A DNA stretch of 64,000 bases. It comes from Pseudomonas gingeri. GTDB lineage: Bacteria; Pseudomonadota; Gammaproteobacteria; Pseudomonadales; Pseudomonadaceae. Below the pieces are notes generated by a model. The model was given only the letters and a program-made list of their open reading frames with translations, did no database searches and was not told the origin of the DNA. The translations under genes and the position numbers were made by a program. Numbering within the stretch: the first letter of the stretch is position 1; each line of letters begins with the position of its first letter. Below are positions 7,964-16,361 of this stretch, one piece after another. The DNA is taken from positions 248,001-312,000 of the forward strand of contig NZ_JACAOS010000003.1 in the NCBI RefSeq assembly GCF_013386165.1. Reading direction: 5' to 3'.

Positions 7964-8878
7964 ATGGATCGGCTGACCGAACTGGAGCTTTTCGTAACGA
8001 CGGCTGAAGTCGGCACCCTGACCAAGGCGGCGGAAATACTCGGGCTGTCGAATGCCGCTGCAAGCCGGCACTTGGTTGCGTTGGAGCAGCGACTGAATGT
8101 CAGATTGATTGACCGCAACACGCGGCGTTTGGCCCTGACCAACTCCGGTCATCAATTTTATGCGAGTTGCAAGAGCCTGCTCGGTGAGTTGAAGGAAGCC
8201 GAGGCCTCGCTCAGCGAATCGTTGGTGCAGCCGGTCGGCACCTTGACGATTACCTCTTCAATTTCGTTTTGCATGCTGCATATCGCACCGCTGATCCCGG
8301 CGTTTCGCAAGAAGTACCCGCATATCACGGTCAAAGTGCTGGGTGAAAACCGTTATTACGACATTATCGACAGCGAAATCGATCTGGCGATCAGGACCAA
8401 GGAATACGAACCCGATTCCAACATCACCATTCGCCGTCTCGCCGAAACACGTCGGGTGCTGGCCGCTTCACCCGGTTACCTGCAGCGCAAGGGCACGCCG
8501 AAGACCATCGACGATCTGGCCAATCACGATCTGTTGATTTACAGCCACGCCAACCAGCCCCGGGTCATGCGCTTTACCAAAGGTGACGAAGAACGCGTGC
8601 TCAAGGTCGACCCTATCCTGGAAACCAACGACGGCCAGATTGTCCGCGCAGCGGCCTTGGCCCATGGTGGCATCCTGGTGCAGCCGAAGTACATCATCAA
8701 TGCCGACCTGGTGGCGGGACGTCTGATCCCAGTGCTGGATGATTGGGACTTGCCGCGCCTGACCATCAACATGGCCTTTCAAAGCCGTCGCTACATGCCG
8801 ACCAAACTGCGCGTATTCATCGACTTTCTGCTCGCGGACTTTGCCGAGCACGAGTACGAACGCTACTGGACGCGCTAA
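7964..8878 (+). CDS. LysR-family transcriptional regulator
   Basis: A 304-residue regulator with an N-terminal winged helix-turn-helix (ELELFVTTAEVGTLTKAAEI, NAAASRHLVALEQRLNVRLI, DRNTRRLALT) and a LysR effector domain of the CrgA-like group. The start has GGAG 7 bases upstream. It is divergent from the dioxygenase-like/NTF2/maleylacetate reductase operon, which it most likely controls, and lies just before the porin relic and the hydroxyquinol genes. The inducer is probably a ring-cleavage substrate or product, but nothing in the sequence decides it. Confidence 0.9.
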   Translation: MDRLTELELFVTTAEVGTLTKAAEILGLSNAAASRHLVALEQRLNVRLIDRNTRRLALTNSGHQFYASCKSLLGELKEAEASLSESLVQPVGTLTITSSISFCMLHIAPLIPAFRKKYPHITVKVLGENRYYDIIDSEIDLAIRTKEYEPDSNITIRRLAETRRVLAASPGYLQRKGTPKTIDDLANHDLLIYSHANQPRVMRFTKGDEERVLKVDPILETNDGQIVRAAALAHGGILVQPKYIINADLVAGRLIPVLDDWDLPRLTINMAFQSRRYMPTKLRVFIDFLLADFAEHEYERYWTR

Positions 8879-8904
8879 CGCAGTTTCTCGCTGGACAGAA
8901 TACA

Positions 8905-9490
8905 CATTTATTTTTTGTCAGCTTTTGCCTGGTGGTTCCCAATTTTTCAAATGCCGCCAATGAACCCTTCGCCGGGGATTCACGCTGGATGACCGGGGAC
9001 TGGGATGGCGTACGCAGTGACTGGCTGGATCAGGTGTTGATATCGAACTGGGTTACACCGGGGAAATGGCCGTCAATCTGCGCGGCGGTTATGACAAGGG
9101 TCATACGGCTCGCTGGACCGAGCAATTTGCACTGGGCTTCAAGGCCGACCGGCAAAAAATCCTCGGTTGGGAAAATTCTCAATTCCAGTTCACCGTCACA
9201 GAGCGTGACGGGCGCAACCTGACCAACGATCAGCACCTCAACCCCTCACTGGTGATCAGTTCAAACAGCACTCGAGTCGTCACGGTTACCGGTTTGTCGC
9301 CCAGCAGCAATTGACCGCTCGAGACGGCGACAGCCAGCGCGGACTTTCGGTGTTCGCCAACTTCACTGCACACGACAAGGCCACCAGCCGGGTCGATCAT
9401 TTCATACAGGCAGGCATCGTTTACGAGGGGCCAGTTCTGGCCCGGAAATGCCCCGCCACGATCAATGGACATGAACCGGGGCGGGGCTGA
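8905..9490 (+). pseudogene. OprB-type carbohydrate porin relic
   Basis: Fragments of one OprB-like outer-membrane sugar porin appear in three frames: SRWMTGDWDGVRSDW after a signal-like stretch, then GVDIELGYTGEMAVNLRGGY DKGHTARWTEQ and GWENSQFQFTVTERDGRNLT, then LSVFANFTAHDKATSRVDHF IQAGIVYEGPV. A frameshift lies near 9035 and another near 9245, and much of the middle of the roughly 430-residue family is deleted. The relic directly precedes the MFS transporter, so the region once had its own outer-membrane sugar channel. No other gene is seen between 8879 and 9606. Confidence 0.8.
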
Positions 9491-9606
9491 TTGCAGTTTT
9501 CCACTAGCCGGAAAACACATTTGCCATAGAGGCATTTTTTTTCCGTTTCAATGGCAGTAGTCTCAATTCCACTGAGCGTACAAATAATTTCAATAAGGTT
9601 GACCTC

Positions 9607-11043
9607 ATGCCCAGCAATCAAAATGCCTCCAGTGCTTCGTCAAAGATTCTTTGGCGTATCGCAGCCATCACCACCATGGGATCGCTGGGATTTGGTTACG
9701 ACACCGGAGTCATCTCCGGGGCGCTGCCGTTCATGACGCTTGATGTTAGTCAGGGTGGCCTTGGCTTGACGCCCATGACGGAAGGGCTGGTGGCTTCCTC
9801 GCTGATATTTGGTGGTGCTTTCGGAGCACTGTTCGCCGGTCAATTATCCGACCGCTATGGCCGGCTCGGTGTACTCAAGGCCCTGGCCATTTTGTTTGCA
9901 CTGGGTGCGCTGGGTACCGCCGTAGCGCCGGATATCTGGACCATGGTCATCACCCGTTTCATTCTGGGGATTGCCGTTGGCGGTGCGTCATCCACTGTTC
10001 CGGTGCTGATCGCCGAGTTGGCAGCGCCCAAACACCGCGGTCGGTTGGTGTGTCAGAGCGAGTTGATGATCGTCTCTGGACAGTGCCTGGCCTATATCAC
10101 CAGCGCCGGCCTGGCGCACCTGTTCGACAGTCCGTTCATCTGGCGCTACATGCTCGCGATTGCGCTGGTCCCTGCGGTGTTGCTGTACGTTGGAATGCAT
10201 TTTGTGCCGACCTCGCCCCGTTGGCTGGTCAGCAAAGGTCGTATCGCCGAAGCCAAGACCACCTTGGCCGGCATCCGTGATACCCAGCGCGAGGCGGACC
10301 GCGAACTGAAGGAAATCATTGCCCAGTGCAACGTCGAACGGCACCACAGCGGCGTGCTCGGCAAGCTCAACGAACCCTGGTTGCTCAAGCTGTTGGCCAT
10401 TGGTATCGGCCTGGGTTTTGTTATTCAGTTCACCGGCGTGAATGCGTTCATGTACTACACGCCGATGATTCTCAAAGAGACTGGCATGGGCACTAATGCC
10501 GCGCTGATCGCCACCATCGGCAATGGCGTGGTTTCGGTGATCGCCACCTTGATCGGCATGTGGGTGATCAACCGCATGGATCGTCGCTCGATGCTACTGC
10601 TGGGGCTGACCGTCGTGGTACTGGCGCAAATCTTCCTTGGTGTCGTGCTCAACTTCATGCCGCATTCGCTCGTGCAAAGTTACCTGGCACTGTCCGGCGT
10701 GCTGGTGTTTCTGTTCTTCATGCAAATGTGCATCGGCCCGGTGTATTGGCTGTTGATGTCGGAGCTGTTTCCGACCCACGCCCGGGGCTTGATGAATGGT
10801 ATTTCAGTGAGCGTATTCTGGATCTTCAATGCCATCGTCGCCTTCGTCTTCCCGGTCCTGCTGAGTGTGATGGGCGGCATGACCTTCTTCCTGTTCGCCG
10901 TGGTGAACATCGGCTCGATCATCTTCTGCACCCTGTGGTTGCCAGAGACCAAGGGCCTGACTCTGGAAGAGATCGAACAGCAGATGAAACAGCGCTTCAG
11001 CGGGCGCAGAAAATGGCCTGTTGCCGACGTCAAAGCGTATTGA
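9607..11043 (+). CDS. MFS sugar/inositol-type proton symporter
   Basis: A 478-residue inner-membrane transporter of the sugar porter family with twelve predicted membrane segments. Family marks are GFGYDTGVISGALPFM near the N-terminus, LSDRYGRLG in loop 2-3, RFILGIAVGGASSTVPVLIA after it, QFTGVNAFMYYTP in helix 7 and the C-terminal LPETKGLTLEEIE. The closest remembered relatives are IolT/XylE-type importers of myo-inositol and pentoses. It opens the run of hydroxyquinol dioxygenase, TIM-barrel and dehydrogenase genes and probably imports a cyclitol, sugar or glycoside related to their substrate. Substrate is an inference. Confidence 0.88.
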   Translation: MPSNQNASSASSKILWRIAAITTMGSLGFGYDTGVISGALPFMTLDVSQGGLGLTPMTEGLVASSLIFGGAFGALFAGQLSDRYGRLGVLKALAILFALGALGTAVAPDIWTMVITRFILGIAVGGASSTVPVLIAELAAPKHRGRLVCQSELMIVSGQCLAYITSAGLAHLFDSPFIWRYMLAIALVPAVLLYVGMHFVPTSPRWLVSKGRIAEAKTTLAGIRDTQREADRELKEIIAQCNVERHHSGVLGKLNEPWLLKLLAIGIGLGFVIQFTGVNAFMYYTPMILKETGMGTNAALIATIGNGVVSVIATLIGMWVINRMDRRSMLLLGLTVVVLAQIFLGVVLNFMPHSLVQSYLALSGVLVFLFFMQMCIGPVYWLLMSELFPTHARGLMNGISVSVFWIFNAIVAFVFPVLLSVMGGMTFFLFAVVNIGSIIFCTLWLPETKGLTLEEIEQQMKQRFSGRRKWPVADVKAY

Positions 11044-11059
11044 GAACTGCCATTGCGCA

Positions 11060-11087
11060 GGCCGGCGTCCCCCCTTAAAAGCCGGCC
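11060..11087 (+). other. GC-rich inverted repeat between transporter and dioxygenase genes
   Basis: GGCCGGC (11060-11066) and GCCGGCC (11081-11087) form a 7-bp stem with a 14-base loop. No T run follows, so it may stabilise or attenuate the transcript, not fully terminate it. Confidence 0.4.
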
Positions 11088-11121
11088 GACCTTCAAGAAT
11101 AACGATCAAGGATTTCCAATC

Positions 11122-12018
11122 ATGACCGCTCACCTGGACACCAACATCGCCATTGGCGGCCTTTTCGAAGAGGAACACTCCGCCGAAATCGTCAATGCCC
11201 GAATCTCTGCCGATGCCAACCCGCGCCTGGCCGAAGTGATGGCGGTACTGACTCGGCATTTGCATGCAGCCATCAAGGAAATCGAGCCGACTCACGATGA
11301 GTGGTTCAAGGCCATCGAGTTCCTGACTCGGACCGGGCAGATGTGCACCGACTGGCGTCAGGAATACATCCTGCTGTCGGACGTGCTGGGTGCGACCATG
11401 TTGGTCGACGCGATCAACCATCGCCGGCCAAAGGGCGCCACGCCCAATACCATTCTTGGCCCGTTCTATGTGGCCAATGCGCCGCACTACGAAAACGGCG
11501 CGAACATCTGCCTGGACGGCAAGGGTGAACCGACCCTCGTCAGCGGTCGGGTGCTGGATACGGCCGGTCGGCCTATTGCCGGTGCGACCCTGGATATCTG
11601 GCAGACCAACGACGATGGCTTCTACGACGTGCAGCAGAAAGGTGTGCAACCTGACTACAACCTGCGCGGGCTGTTCACCACCGATGCCGATGGCTACTAC
11701 GCGTTCCGCACCGTCAAGCCGCGCCATTACCCGATCCCGGCCGACGGTCCCGTAGGCAAGCTGTTGGGTGATCTGGGCCGGCACCCGAACCGCGCAGCGC
11801 ACCTGCATTTCATCGTCACCGCCAACGGTTACGACCAGGTGATCACGCACATCTTCACGCCTGACTGCCAGTACTTGCACGAAGACACCGTGTTTGGCGT
11901 GAAGAAAGAATTGATTGCCGAGTTCACCACTCAAAGCGATCCGGCAGTCGCCGAACGTTACGACTTGCCCGTGCCGTTCCTGGCGGTCAATTGGGATTTT
12001 GTTCTGACCCCGCTCTGA
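11122..12018 (+). CDS. Hydroxyquinol 1,2-dioxygenase (intradiol, Fe(III))
   Basis: A 298-residue intradiol dioxygenase predicted to cleave hydroxyquinol (1,2,4-trihydroxybenzene) to maleylacetate. The N-terminal helical domain (about 1-105) is followed by NTILGPFYVANAPHY, GRVLDTAGRPIAGATLDIWQ and the four expected ligands Tyr168 (DDGFYD), Tyr203 (HYPIP), His227 and His229 (AAHLHF), with family-like spacing of 35, 24 and 2. The DDGFYDVQ motif is typical of the hydroxyquinol branch. I chose MTAHLD (AAGGA 9 bases before it) over an upstream in-frame ATG. It is followed after 51 bases by the TIM-barrel gene. The reductase for its product is at 5441. Confidence 0.93.
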   Translation: MTAHLDTNIAIGGLFEEEHSAEIVNARISADANPRLAEVMAVLTRHLHAAIKEIEPTHDEWFKAIEFLTRTGQMCTDWRQEYILLSDVLGATMLVDAINHRRPKGATPNTILGPFYVANAPHYENGANICLDGKGEPTLVSGRVLDTAGRPIAGATLDIWQTNDDGFYDVQQKGVQPDYNLRGLFTTDADGYYAFRTVKPRHYPIPADGPVGKLLGDLGRHPNRAAHLHFIVTANGYDQVITHIFTPDCQYLHEDTVFGVKKELIAEFTTQSDPAVAERYDLPVPFLAVNWDFVLTPL

Positions 12019-12069
12019 CTAACCGACAACTGTCTTCGACCGTTCTCAAACCACTCATAAGTGATCGTC

Positions 12070-12942
12070 ATGCCCACTAAAAATATCGAACTCCTTGCTG
12101 CCTATTGGACCCTCGCTGGCGATACCTACCCAGGCGCTCCCAGCGAAATCAGCCCGTTCTCCCTGCAGGATCGAGCGCAAGTTGCCTCGAAAGCCGGTTG
12201 GCGCGGGATGGGCTTCGTCCATGCCGACCTGATGCATAACGTCGATAAGCTGGGCATTGCGACAGTGCGCGACATTCTCCAGGGCAACGGCATCAAACAC
12301 GTGGAAGTCGAGTTCCTGACCGACTGGCACCTGGACGGAGAGCGCCGCGTAGCGTCGGACAAAATGCGCGACGAGCTGCTGGAAATTGCCGGCGAACTGG
12401 GCGCACGCAGCCTCAAGGTCGCCGGCGGCCTGTTCGAAGACGGGCCACCGGATGTGCCGCGCATGCGCGAAAACTTTGCCCTGTTATGCGATCGGGCTCA
12501 ACCCTTCGGTGTCAACGTGGTGATCGAGTTCCTGCCGTTTTCCAGCGTCTGCACCATCGACCGCGCCATTGCGGTGACCGAGAACGTGCGCCCTAACGGC
12601 GGCCTTTTGGTGGACACCTGGCACGTTGCACGTGGCGGCATGAGCTTCGATGAAATCGCCAAGATCCCGCTTGAATTGATCAAGTCCATCGAGCTGGACG
12701 ACGCCAACCAGGCCATCGTCGAAACGCTGTTCAACGACTCGACGCACCACCGCAAACTCTGCGGCGAAGGTGCGTTGGATGTGCCGGCGTTTATCCAGCA
12801 GGTGGTCAATGTCGGCTATCGCGGGCCTTGGGGTGTCGAACTGATTTCCGCCGAGTTGCGCAAGCTGCCCCTGGAAGTGGCGGCGAAGAGAGCCTTTGAC
12901 ACCACCCTCGCGCAATTCGAAGGCATCCAGTTCCCGAACTGA
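12070..12942 (+). CDS. Sugar phosphate isomerase/epimerase-type TIM-barrel protein
   Basis: A 290-residue protein of the xylose-isomerase-like TIM-barrel superfamily (IolE/IolI, hydroxypyruvate isomerase, ketose epimerase relatives). The likely divalent-metal residues are in VVIEFLPF, LLVDTWHVARGG and WGVELIS. Such enzymes epimerise or dehydrate sugars and inositol ketones, and relatives cleave 3-oxo-glycosides. The start may be the GTG at 12061 or ATG 12070. No strong ribosome-binding site favours either. It lies between the hydroxyquinol dioxygenase and two Gfo/Idh/MocA dehydrogenases, which suggests that it acts on an oxidised sugar or cyclitol linked to the aromatic substrate. Confidence 0.82.
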   Translation: MPTKNIELLAAYWTLAGDTYPGAPSEISPFSLQDRAQVASKAGWRGMGFVHADLMHNVDKLGIATVRDILQGNGIKHVEVEFLTDWHLDGERRVASDKMRDELLEIAGELGARSLKVAGGLFEDGPPDVPRMRENFALLCDRAQPFGVNVVIEFLPFSSVCTIDRAIAVTENVRPNGGLLVDTWHVARGGMSFDEIAKIPLELIKSIELDDANQAIVETLFNDSTHHRKLCGEGALDVPAFIQQVVNVGYRGPWGVELISAELRKLPLEVAAKRAFDTTLAQFEGIQFPN

Positions 12943-13010
12943 TGCGCCAAAGCACGCTGACGTTTCACTCGTCTACAACATCGAACAATAGCGTTTCAAG
13001 GAGATAACAA

Positions 13011-14006
13011 ATGGTAGGTATCGCAGTTCTCGGCGCCGGTCGTATCGGCAAGATCCACGCAGCCAACGTGGCAGCAAGCAAGTTTGCCAAGCTGGTCGTC
13101 GTGGCTGATCCGTTCGGCGATGCCGCTCAGAGTCTGGCCGACGCCTTCGGTGCCGACGCCATGCTCGACTGCGAAGCGGCGATCGATCGTGACGATGTAC
13201 AGGCCATCGTCATCGGCACCCCGACCCACACCCATATCAGCCTGATGCTGCGTGCCGTGCGCCAGGGCAAAGCGGTGCTGTGCGAAAAACCGATCGACCT
13301 TGACATGGCCAAGAGCCTGGCTGCGGTAGAGGAAGTGGAGCGCCTGAATGGACGGGTCATGCTGGCATTCAACCGCCGCTTTGAGTCCACGTTCGCTGAA
13401 ATGCGTGCGGCCATCGATGCCGGCGATATCGGCGAAGTGCGCCAGGTGATCATCAGTAGCCGCGATCCTGGCCTGGCGCCTGAAGACTACATCCAGCATT
13501 CGGGCGGTATCTTCCGCGACATGACCATCCACGACCTGGACATCGGTCGCTGGTTGCTGGGCGAGGAGCCGGTTGAGCTGAGCGCCATCGGCAGCCGCCT
13601 GATCGATCCGCAGATGATGGAAAAGTACGATGACTACGACACCGCCATGGTGCAAATGCAGACGGCGTCGGGCAAACAGTGCCATATCAACAACTGCCGC
13701 CAGGCGGTCTATGGCTACGACCAGCGCATCGAAGTGTTCGGCTCCAAAGGCATGCTGCAGATGGATAACCTTCGTCCGACGACAATCCGTCGCTGGAACC
13801 AGGACGTCACCGACGCGCGTGAGCCGCTGCTGAACTTCTTCCTTGAGCGTTATCAGCAAGCCTACAAAGCCGAACTCGATGCCTACATCGAAGCGCTGGT
13901 GAAGGGCACGCCGATGCCAACCACCGTGCAGGATGGCCTCAAGGCGCTGCAACTCGCCGATGCCGCAGTCGAATCGGTCAAGACCGGGCGTGCGGTCAGG
14001 CTCTGA
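13011..14006 (+). CDS. Gfo/Idh/MocA dehydrogenase, inositol 2-dehydrogenase-like
   Basis: A 331-residue NAD-dependent oxidoreductase. The Rossmann motif GAGRIGKIHA is at residues 8-17, the catalytic Lys is in CEKP (residues 91-94), and Asp170/His174 in FRDMTIHDLD have the spacing of the catalytic pair of inositol 2-dehydrogenase. It most resembles IolG, which oxidises myo-inositol to 2-keto-inositol, but members also oxidise glucosides or other sugars at secondary hydroxyls. AAGGAG lies 9 bases before the ATG. The neighbours make a sugar or cyclitol moiety the likely substrate. Confidence 0.87.
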   Translation: MVGIAVLGAGRIGKIHAANVAASKFAKLVVVADPFGDAAQSLADAFGADAMLDCEAAIDRDDVQAIVIGTPTHTHISLMLRAVRQGKAVLCEKPIDLDMAKSLAAVEEVERLNGRVMLAFNRRFESTFAEMRAAIDAGDIGEVRQVIISSRDPGLAPEDYIQHSGGIFRDMTIHDLDIGRWLLGEEPVELSAIGSRLIDPQMMEKYDDYDTAMVQMQTASGKQCHINNCRQAVYGYDQRIEVFGSKGMLQMDNLRPTTIRRWNQDVTDAREPLLNFFLERYQQAYKAELDAYIEALVKGTPMPTTVQDGLKALQLADAAVESVKTGRAVRL

Positions 14007-14054
14007 GCTTGAATGTTCATTGGTTATCTCGGACAAGAACACCTGGAGAACATC

Positions 14055-15146
14055 ATGTCTTACAAGCTTGAGAGTGGCGCCACTATTGGTGTGGCCTGCC
14101 TGGGGATTACCCATCCACACACGTCGGGCCGCGTCAAAGCCTTCAAGCGCATACCCGGGATGCAGTTCCTTGGCGCCTACGACGATAGTCCTTTGCTAGA
14201 GCCGTTCTGCGATGCGCTGGACTTGCAGGCACGCAGCAAGGAAGAAATCCTCGCCGACCCAAATGTGCATGTGGTGCTGGTGCACCCCAAGAGCTACCTG
14301 ATGGCCGACTGGGCCATTGAAGCGCTGGAGGCCGGGAAGGCTGTGCTCTGCGAAAAACCGGCGGGTCGCGGCACCATCGACACCACCCGCATCGTTGACG
14401 CGGTCGAGCGCACCGGCGGGTTGTTCCAGGTTGGCTACTGCTGGCGTTACGCGCCGTCGGTGGAGAAAATGCAGCAGGTTCTGCAGAGCGGTGAAATCGG
14501 CAAAGTGCTGCAGGTTCGCGCGCATGCTGGCTGCTCTCACGACGAGGCCGACACCAATCACATGAAACAGCCGGGCGACCGTGGCGGCGCCTTTTATGTG
14601 ATCGGCTGCCACACCATCGACCGTTTGCTGTTGCATTTCGGCATGCCCAAATCGGTCAATGCGCGGATTACCAAGTTCGCCGGGCAGATGAGCGATTCGG
14701 CGCGCGAGGACGCAGTGGGCGCGGTGCTCAACTACGATGATAAGTTGATCACCATCGATTTCATGTCCTGGGACCCGATGCCCTGGACCGAGAGTTGGGA
14801 CATTACCGCCTACGGTACTCACGGGGTGATGCATTCCACGCCGATGCCGGCGTCGTACAAGCTTTACCACGATGGCAAGAACGGCCATCAGCAAGGCTGG
14901 ACGCACTGGAACGAGAACAGCTTTCCGGAGATCTGGGCGGTGCGCAAAACCGTTTACTCCCCGGAAATCGCCGAGATCGGTAACCCGGTGTATTTCGATC
15001 GCGAAGCCGCTGCCTTCGTCCAGTCGTTGCGCACTGGTAGGCCTTCGACGGTGCCGGCCAGCCAGGCGCATAACATCAACGTGATACTCGAAGCGCTGTT
15101 CGAATCCGCTGAGTTGAATGGCCAGGAAGTCATCCTGGCTCAATAG
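14055..15146 (+). CDS. Gfo/Idh/MocA family oxidoreductase
   Basis: A 363-residue NAD(P)-dependent oxidoreductase unlike its neighbour in detail: the Rossmann strand reads VACLGITHPHTSGR, the active-site Lys is in LCEKPAGRG, and GGAFYVIGCHTIDRLL holds the catalytic-type His. I chose the ATG at 14055 with GGAG seven bases upstream. It follows the IolG-like gene by 48 bases, so the pair may catalyse successive or complementary oxidation and reduction of a sugar ring, as found for tandem Gfo/Idh/MocA genes in glycoside and inositol pathways. The actual substrate is not visible from sequence. Confidence 0.85.
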   Translation: MSYKLESGATIGVACLGITHPHTSGRVKAFKRIPGMQFLGAYDDSPLLEPFCDALDLQARSKEEILADPNVHVVLVHPKSYLMADWAIEALEAGKAVLCEKPAGRGTIDTTRIVDAVERTGGLFQVGYCWRYAPSVEKMQQVLQSGEIGKVLQVRAHAGCSHDEADTNHMKQPGDRGGAFYVIGCHTIDRLLLHFGMPKSVNARITKFAGQMSDSAREDAVGAVLNYDDKLITIDFMSWDPMPWTESWDITAYGTHGVMHSTPMPASYKLYHDGKNGHQQGWTHWNENSFPEIWAVRKTVYSPEIAEIGNPVYFDREAAAFVQSLRTGRPSTVPASQAHNINVILEALFESAELNGQEVILAQ

Positions 15147-15178
15147 CGGCATGTAGTCCCGTAGGCGAAATGACCCCG

Positions 15179-15200
15179 CCGGCTCTGTAAAAAGAGCCGG
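15179..15200 (+). other. Strong hairpin upstream of the ABC transporter genes
   Basis: CCGGCTCT (15179-15186) and AGAGCCGG (15193-15200) form an 8-bp stem with a 6-base A-rich loop. The following AAGGGAAG is not a T run. It may separate dehydrogenase and transporter expression or protect the mRNA of the binding protein. Confidence 0.5.
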
Positions 15201-15251
15201 AAGGGAAGTTGCATCCCCGAGAAATGCCAACAACAAAAAGAAGAGGACACC

Positions 15252-16322
15252 ATGCACAAGATCATCAAGGTTGCCGCGGCAGTATTGTTAGGCCTGGCCG
15301 TCAGTGCCTGCTCGAAGAATGAAACCAGCGCCAAGGGCACGATTGGCATTGCCATGCCCTCGAAAACCGAAGCGCGATGGGTTTCAGACGGTAGCAATAT
15401 CGTGGATTCGTTGAAGAAACTCGGTTACGACACCGACTTGCAATACGCCCAGTACGAAGCGCCGACCCAGCTGTCGCAAATCGAAAACATGATGGTCAAG
15501 GGCATCAAGGGCCTGATTGTTGCACCGATCGACGGCACGACCATGGTCGATGTGCTCAAGCAGGCCAAGGAGAAAGGCATCAAGGTCATTTCCTATGATC
15601 GCTTGATCCGCAACACCAAAGACTTCGACTACTACGTCACCTTCGACAACTATCGCACCGGCGTGCTGCAGGGGCAGTCCATCGTTGACAAGTTGCAGCT
15701 CAAGCAGGGCAAAGGCCCGTTCAACTTGGAAATCTTCGCCGGTTCCACGGACGACAACAACGCCCATGTGGTGTACGCGGGAGTGATGTCGCAGCTCAAG
15801 CCTTTCATCGACAGTGGCAAGTTGGTGATTCGTAGCGGCCAGCAAGATCTGGACAAAGTGGCCACGCCCAACTGGGACGGCGCCCAGGCCCAGGCGCGCA
15901 TGGACAACCTGCTTAGCGCTTTCTATGGCACCGCCCACCTGGACGCGGTACTGGCCATGAACGATCAGATCGCCAATGGCGTGGTGTCCTCATTGAGGGG
16001 GGTGGGCTATGGCACGGGTAAGCAAGCGATGCCGATCGTGACCGGCCAGGATGCCGAGATTTCCAGCATCAAGTCGATCATTCGCGGCGACCAGTCCTCG
16101 ACCATCTTCAAGGACACCCGCGCCCTCGCCGAAGCCGCCGCGAAGATGATGGACGCGACCTTGAGTGGCAAGACCGTCGTGGTCAATGACTCTACGTCCT
16201 ACGATAACGGCTCGATGATCGTGCCGACCCAGTTGCTGACGCCACAACTGGTCGATGGCAATAACTGGCAGAAAGTCCTCGTCGATGACACCAAGTTCTA
16301 CACGCTTGAGCAGTTGCGCTAA
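15252..16322 (+). CDS. ChvE-like sugar ABC transporter substrate-binding lipoprotein
   Basis: A 356-residue periplasmic binding protein of the CUT2 class. The N-terminus MHKIIKVAAAVLLGLAVSAC carries a lipobox (VSAC, Cys20), so it is predicted to be a lipid-anchored protein. The mature part (GTIGIAMPSKTEARWVSDG, PIDGTTMVDVLKQAKEKGIK VISYDR) resembles ChvE, the multiple-sugar-binding protein of Agrobacterium. AGAGGAC stands 4 bases before the ATG. The two genes downstream encode the ATPase and permease of the same importer. It likely binds an aldose, a cyclitol or the sugar part of a glycoside. Confidence 0.9.
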   Translation: MHKIIKVAAAVLLGLAVSACSKNETSAKGTIGIAMPSKTEARWVSDGSNIVDSLKKLGYDTDLQYAQYEAPTQLSQIENMMVKGIKGLIVAPIDGTTMVDVLKQAKEKGIKVISYDRLIRNTKDFDYYVTFDNYRTGVLQGQSIVDKLQLKQGKGPFNLEIFAGSTDDNNAHVVYAGVMSQLKPFIDSGKLVIRSGQQDLDKVATPNWDGAQAQARMDNLLSAFYGTAHLDAVLAMNDQIANGVVSSLRGVGYGTGKQAMPIVTGQDAEISSIKSIIRGDQSSTIFKDTRALAEAAAKMMDATLSGKTVVVNDSTSYDNGSMIVPTQLLTPQLVDGNNWQKVLVDDTKFYTLEQLR

Positions 16323-16361
16323 GGCAGTCCGCGATTGGTGCGTGCTGGCAGGAGAGAGAAA

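Noticed and set aside
10804..11934. 376-codon minus-strand frame
   Set aside because: It lies antisense to the hydroxyquinol dioxygenase and the transporter end. The composition (His/Arg/Val/Gln-rich) is typical of GC-rich shadow frames.
12996..14120. 374-codon minus-strand frame
   Set aside because: Antisense shadow of the IolG-like dehydrogenase gene, whose catalytic motifs are clear on the plus strand.
14196..15257. 353-codon minus-strand frame
   Set aside because: Antisense shadow of the second Gfo/Idh/MocA gene, without a recognisable domain.
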